In this document: piece by piece, positions 59,346 to 64,000 of the stretch
Layout of the letters: every line of letters starts with the position of its first letter
Numbering within the stretch: the stretch's first letter is position 1
Assembly: GCA_011317545.1 (NCBI GenBank)
Contig: WUJK01000002.1
Coordinates: 1,302,001 to 1,366,000, forward strand
DNA: 64,000 nucleotides
Source of the DNA: Coniella vitis
Lineage: Eukaryota; Ascomycota; Sordariomycetes; Diaporthales; Schizoparmaceae
Direction of reading: 5' to 3'
Notes under the pieces: model-generated
Told to the model about the DNA's origin: nothing
Seen by the model: the letters and a program-made list of their open reading frames with translations, nothing else
The model's database searches: none
Made by a program: the position numbers and the translations under genes

Positions 59346-62300
59346 CGTTCTCTGCAGAAGGGGAGAGGAGAGCAAAAGATGGGGAAAAGCAAGGCTGACC
59401 AGGGAAAATCACCATCAGAAATTAACGTTTAGTGGTAGGAGAAGGAAGCTTTGGTGTAGTCACATGTCAAAAAGACGTTCAAATCAAGCGCAAGCTTTGT
59501 TTTGTTTCAAATCACCTTTGCCATGAAGTCAAATATGTGCCTTTCGGCGAACACAATAGGCTTTCTCAATACTCTGACTGCCCGTTTCGGCCGTCGATGA
59601 AGGCTTATATCCCACGTTGCCGGCTACAGAGGAAAGATGATGGTGCATCCTTGTTCGTCACCACGATGAGAAAAACCCAACGACCCTTGGCTAGTTCGCC
59701 CGCGACACGGTAAAAAGAGTCAGCAAAGCAGGAATGTTTTACCATGTTAGGAGAGAGCCAAGGTTAGCCATGCGATCTACGTGACATGCTTCTGTATTGT
59801 GGATTTGTGTGCTTGGGTTTCTGGATTCCTTTCCATCTTCACAGGCCCGTATACTGGCATTAGAGTACCTGAACACAGTCAGTCCGTAGAACAGCGGAAG
59901 CCAGTGCGCAAACAACAAGAAAAGTGTACGCTGCCAATATTTGTTCAAACCAGTATGAAGGGATACAAGGCCCTCGACCACCGACTGAAGCAAGACCGTT
60001 CAGCATCTAAACCTTCCCTAGGATGTGGAGGCGGAGACACAAGTGCCGCGCGGCTTCTAAAAAAGACATGGCGGACGCTGAACTCAATCTGGTGTATCGT
60101 GCTGATACATGTTACTATGCTCTCTGGTGCATATTTGCCCAAAAGTATACGCCGGTAGCCTCGAGACAGAAGAACATAAAGTGGAAGCCTATACTTTGTT
60201 TCAAGTCACCACCATATGAGTCCAATATGAGCACCACGAAGCCGGTTCCCGAAGGTCTATCGACTTTGAGTTAGTCCTGACATATATTGACCACTCCTCT
60301 TTTCCGGACAATGACATTTAGTCAAACATGTACATCCATAACTATCCTTGAAAGTTCGTGACGCCAGATGGAATTGCATCCGAGTCCAAATTCAAGGCCG
60401 GGATATTTGACAGTTAAACTTCTGATCATCATAGTGTACATCGACATTTAGATCTTGCACGGAAACCAGATCCCAGTGTATATCACGGAAGATCTGATCA
60501 CGAAGCCAAGAAAAGAAACAATCAGAAACTTAAAGGCTTTGTTTGAGTCGCCGGGGAGTCGCCGGGAGATGCGCCGGGCAAAGAAGAGACTTGGTTGAGG
60601 AAATCCGTGCCCCCTTGCCGTCTCGTTTCTTTGTTTGCGTGATATAGGGACGCACGAGATATTATAGCCCAGCATAAGTCTCGCGTGGACAGTCACCCCC
60701 ACACGTGAGGAAAGTATCTGTTCTATGTACCCTCTACTCTGGTACTGAGAAACAAATTGTTCGCGCTGAGGCCTATAAGATTGTTACAATATAAGTATGC
60801 ACGTGTTATGTCCGTGCAAGACTCCACCTTATCAATCACGAATGCTTTGCGCAATCGTTTATTGCGTCGTGAGTTCTCTTTCATTTATTTCCTTTCCCGT
60901 TTCCTCACCTAGCTTTTTTTTGAGAAGAAAGGGGGGGGGGGTGGCGCTGTCTTCGAAAGTGCGAGAGCAAAATCTAAAACCGGCGTGTGCCCAGTTGTAA
61001 GGCTTCAAGCGCACAAACTAGGACTTGCGCCAAGGCGCCAATTGTGAAGTTACCGTCCCCCTTTGAATTGTGATAATCATGATACATAGTATTAGTATAA
61101 TGTTGTACAATGTATACCCGACTCCGGTACGAACGAACCGATGGAACCTTGCGATTTGCTGGAAGGGAGTCCTCAACTTACGTGCACGGTGTATAGAAAA
61201 GGTCGCATAGTACATAGTATTTCATCTAGAATATCTTGGATTCCGTCTTTCATGACTGCGAGCGTGTGGGCTCTCGTGGACATTGCTAAAAAAAAAAAAA
61301 AAGTCTTTCATTCATAATATTGCTAGGGGCTTGCCACGAGAGCCACAGGCTCTACGAAGCTGAGCAAGCAGCATCCCCGTCAATTGGTGTGCGATCGGCC
61401 CAAGGACAGGCAGTTGGGGCGTCGCTCACATCTACACAGTAAACATATGCTAGGTAAAAAGACATGGCAGGTATGAGTATATAGGAAGACGGTAGGACCA
61501 AAACGATCCGGTGATTAAAACAACAGAGGCCTTCGTGATGAGCAACGAGATTATTGTGTAGCTATCTTGCCGTTATGTGGCAAAAGCAGGTGAGAAGCAC
61601 GCGATGCACCAAACGAACCTTGATGAGTATCGCCGTCCACTTGGAATGGGCGTTCTGCGCATCCAAATCTGACACAGCTACCATGGCGAGGAAACGTTGC
61701 CAGCCCGACAGTCTAGCTGACAAGACTGCCGTGTTCCATGCCTTTAGGATTAGGCTTCTTCATTGAGTTCTCATTAGCGGCTTCTGGTGTCTCCAATCTG
61801 TTTCTCGCATGCCCGGAGTGCAATTTCGAGGGCCCACTGAGCCAAAGTGCGTGTAGACCGGCTCAGATTGCTCAGGTGATTTGCCACGAGATGGACCACT
61901 GACAGATGGGGACCCGAGGTGTGCCTGCCATGGAGATTCGCACTCATATCGGGTGACAAATCGTATATCGAACTGGAAGGGGTTATTGTACGCAGAAAAG
62001 TCATGATCCTGTCCATCGTAGCGACGAGCACTTCAATAATCTTTGCACATACTAAGTACTATGTAATCGTCTGTGAATGGAGACCTATCGGTGATTACGA
62101 CCGGCCGATCTTGGACCGCGTACAATGTGGGCCCGGACGAGCCGTTTGCTGTGTATGAGGTACTATGTAGAACACGGGTCCCAAGTGATGGGGGAGAGTT
62201 TTGCGGAATCAACGTATCGTGTGCTTGACGAGTCTGGCAGGCTAGCTGACGGTGTTGTACTACTACTATGTGTGATGTATATGAGGCCGCTGGGTGCTGG

Positions 62301-63100
62301 GTCCATCGATCTGTGTGCTGGGCGAGTCTTTTGCTAAGCATTGGCCTTTACTGCATAGGTTGGAACTAATCTGCCAACTGACTCGAGGGTTCTTGTGGAA
62401 GAAGTAAATTGATTGGCGAGACTTTGTGCTTGTATCGCGTGTTGGCCACCGTCCGTGATCTGTAGCTAGCAAAACAAAACCTCCAGCCACGAATCAGACA
62501 CCTTCCAGGAGGCCACAATGTGCCAGCGTGCCATCGTCCCAGCGTGTCATTGTGCGTAACCAGAAATGGGGGCTCACAGCGCGGTGGCGATGCAAATTTA
62601 GCGCCTGAACGGAGTTTTTGCGAAGGGCGCAGATCTTGAAGCAGTTGACCAACTAGAAATCTGCGTTGGCGAGTCCCGAGCCTGCGTGCGAAACGCTACC
62701 GCTGCAAAGACATGAGTCTTTGGTAGCTTATCAGCTTATGAATACTTGAGGGCAAGTACATGGCGGAGCAGGTGAACAGCAAGCTCAGCAAGACCAACGA
62801 CTTGTAGGCAAGGGTCCAAAACCAAGGGCCAGGGACGAGGCCTCTGGAAAGCGTCAAGCTAACATGAATAAGTATCGAAATCAGCAACTACTATGTAATA
62901 CTGCGAGAGAAGGAGCATCGCAGACATCAATGCGCAAGTCAAAGATAGGCAACCATTCTCTGAAGGTCGAGTGGCAAGAGTGGTCAAGCAGCTAAGGCGA
63001 CCTGTCACTGCATTAGCTCGTTGCTCGGCTGTCGAGTACGTGAGGGGCAAAGCATGGAGCAGGGGGCTGCACAACGTGGCGGTACGGTCTCACTTGGAGG

Positions 63101-63170
63101 AAAAAAAAAAAAAAAGAAGAAGAAGAAGAAAAAAAAAGAAGAAGAAAAAAAAAAAAAAAAAAGAAAACAG
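63101..63170. repeat. Long polypurine tract (A and GAA runs)
   Basis: About 70 bases of only A and G on the plus strand, alternating A runs with GAAGAA blocks. It is a low-complexity tract capable of triplex formation. Confidence 0.9.
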
Positions 63171-64000
63171 AGCTAAAGAAAAGGGTCGCTAAGATGTTGA
63201 AGAATCACTCCCGTCTGTTTCTGATAGGCGGCGAGGGCGGCATTTGGCATTGCTTCTGAAGCGAGACGAGAGGCTGAGACAGCCAGAAAGTGGCGGGAGC
63301 AGCGGTGGGTCAGCAATAACCGACGAAACCAACGACGAGGACGACGACGTCGATGATGGCGACGATAATAGCAAGATGGTGACGGTGACAACGACGAGGT
63401 TTTCTCAATTGCCACGGCGCAAACAAACGTCGACCGGGAGGGGCCGCTTGGCCAGTCCCCGTTGGAGCCCGCTGTCCCGGGAGACAAGCTGAAAACTTCG
63501 TAGCGGGAAATGCGCTTGTGTTATGTAGATTGGTTGTGATACCACGTACAGTGTACATGGCAAGGCACATCACAGCTAGCCAGCACGGAGCTCGTGGTGG
63601 AGAAGGGGCCCCCGTGGAAAGCAGACGAGATTTGAGGTGGATGATGCAGCGAGATGGACGGCCAGCCACCCAGCACCCAAGCCACAGTTGTGTGTTTCGA
63701 TGGGTTTTTGTCATACACGAGTTCCGTCCAGTTTAGGCGCGAGCTGCGTGCTTCTGTCTGATCACTGTGTGGTTCTCTTGTTCCGTCCCCTTCTGTCCTT
63801 CGTAGAATATCCTTGATGACGCTTTCACCCTCCGCCCTGCTCGTCTTCGCTGTCCAAATCTCGCCAGTGCAAGAATTGATCGAGGGGTTGAACGAGCCGT
63901 ATACGGACACAGGCACGTTGCAACGCAGAGGTACACTGCATGCATGGTCGGGAGAACCTTGGCCGCTGTGACTGGTGCATGTATTCCGCTCGTGCTTCCC

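Larger units (their letters stand above)
59073..64000. other. Gene-poor right end of the window
   Basis: After the tandem repeats I support no gene in about 4.7 kb. Five exact TACTATGTA-type words occur (61083, 61211, 62057, 62161, 62889). There is also a G11 tract (60931), an A14 run (61288-61301) and a purine tract of A and GAA runs (63101-63170). The frames near the right edge show no recognisable domain, but a gene continuing beyond the window cannot be excluded. Confidence 0.5.

Noticed and set aside
59432..59500. A GEGSFGVV string resembling a protein-kinase glycine loop
   Set aside because: The residues after it lack the VAIK lysine, HRD and DFG motifs, and the frame has no ATG nearby. 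It is probably a chance match.

Overview
This window looks like nuclear DNA of a filamentous ascomycete (Pezizomycotina). The evidence is short GT-AG introns of about 55-230 nt, family members typical of moulds, gene-dense blocks alternating with gene-poor stretches, and an intron-containing tRNA-Gly(GCC). Placement in the Sordariomycetes, perhaps Hypocreales, is an impression from the protein sequences and was not tested. I support 13 protein-coding genes, one degraded gene and one tRNA. Exon joins were worked out by hand from splice signals, reading phase and family similarity.

Layout. 2.7-4.1 kb: a fructosamine/ketosamine-3-kinase and the tRNA. 5.0-9.3 kb: SEY1 (ER-fusion GTPase) convergent with the RNase H2 catalytic subunit. 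10.1-15.4 kb: CENP-C/Mif2 convergent with YME2 (mitochondrial inner membrane). 16.7-18.0 kb: a decayed DUF3176 membrane-protein gene. 18.7-22.3 kb: an EMI1-like twin CX9C protein convergent with a cytosolic HSP70 that has a perfect three-unit heat-shock element upstream. 24.1-29.9 kb: RAD57 convergent with the second-largest RNA polymerase III subunit. 33.8-38.4 kb: a six-exon PUF RNA-binding protein with a 21-nt microexon. 40.0-43.0 kb: RPL15 and an unrecognised coiled-coil-like protein, both on the minus strand. 44.3 kb: a small secreted cysteine-rich protein. 50.7-53.5 kb: a PSP1-domain protein. 55.0-56.3 kb: a pirin with an added membrane anchor. 57.1-59.1 kb: a secreted GH16 glucanase whose reading frame is broken by an apparent extra T.

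The genes are mostly housekeeping and do not form a pathway cluster: translation (RPL15, tRNA), transcription (RPC2), chromosome segregation and repair (CENP-C, RAD57, RNase H2), organelles (SEY1, YME2, EMI1) and protein quality (HSP70). The accessory genes (secreted protein, GH16, DUF3176 relic, pirin) lie next to gene-poor DNA.

About half of the window is non-coding. The strongest unexplained signal there is a 9-base word, TACTATGTA or its complement TACATAGTA. It occurs at least 31 times, never inside a CDS or intron I recognise, and once forms a perfect 16-bp palindrome. About 0.5 copies would be expected by chance. I found no CRISPR array, rRNA, complete transposon or virus-like element.
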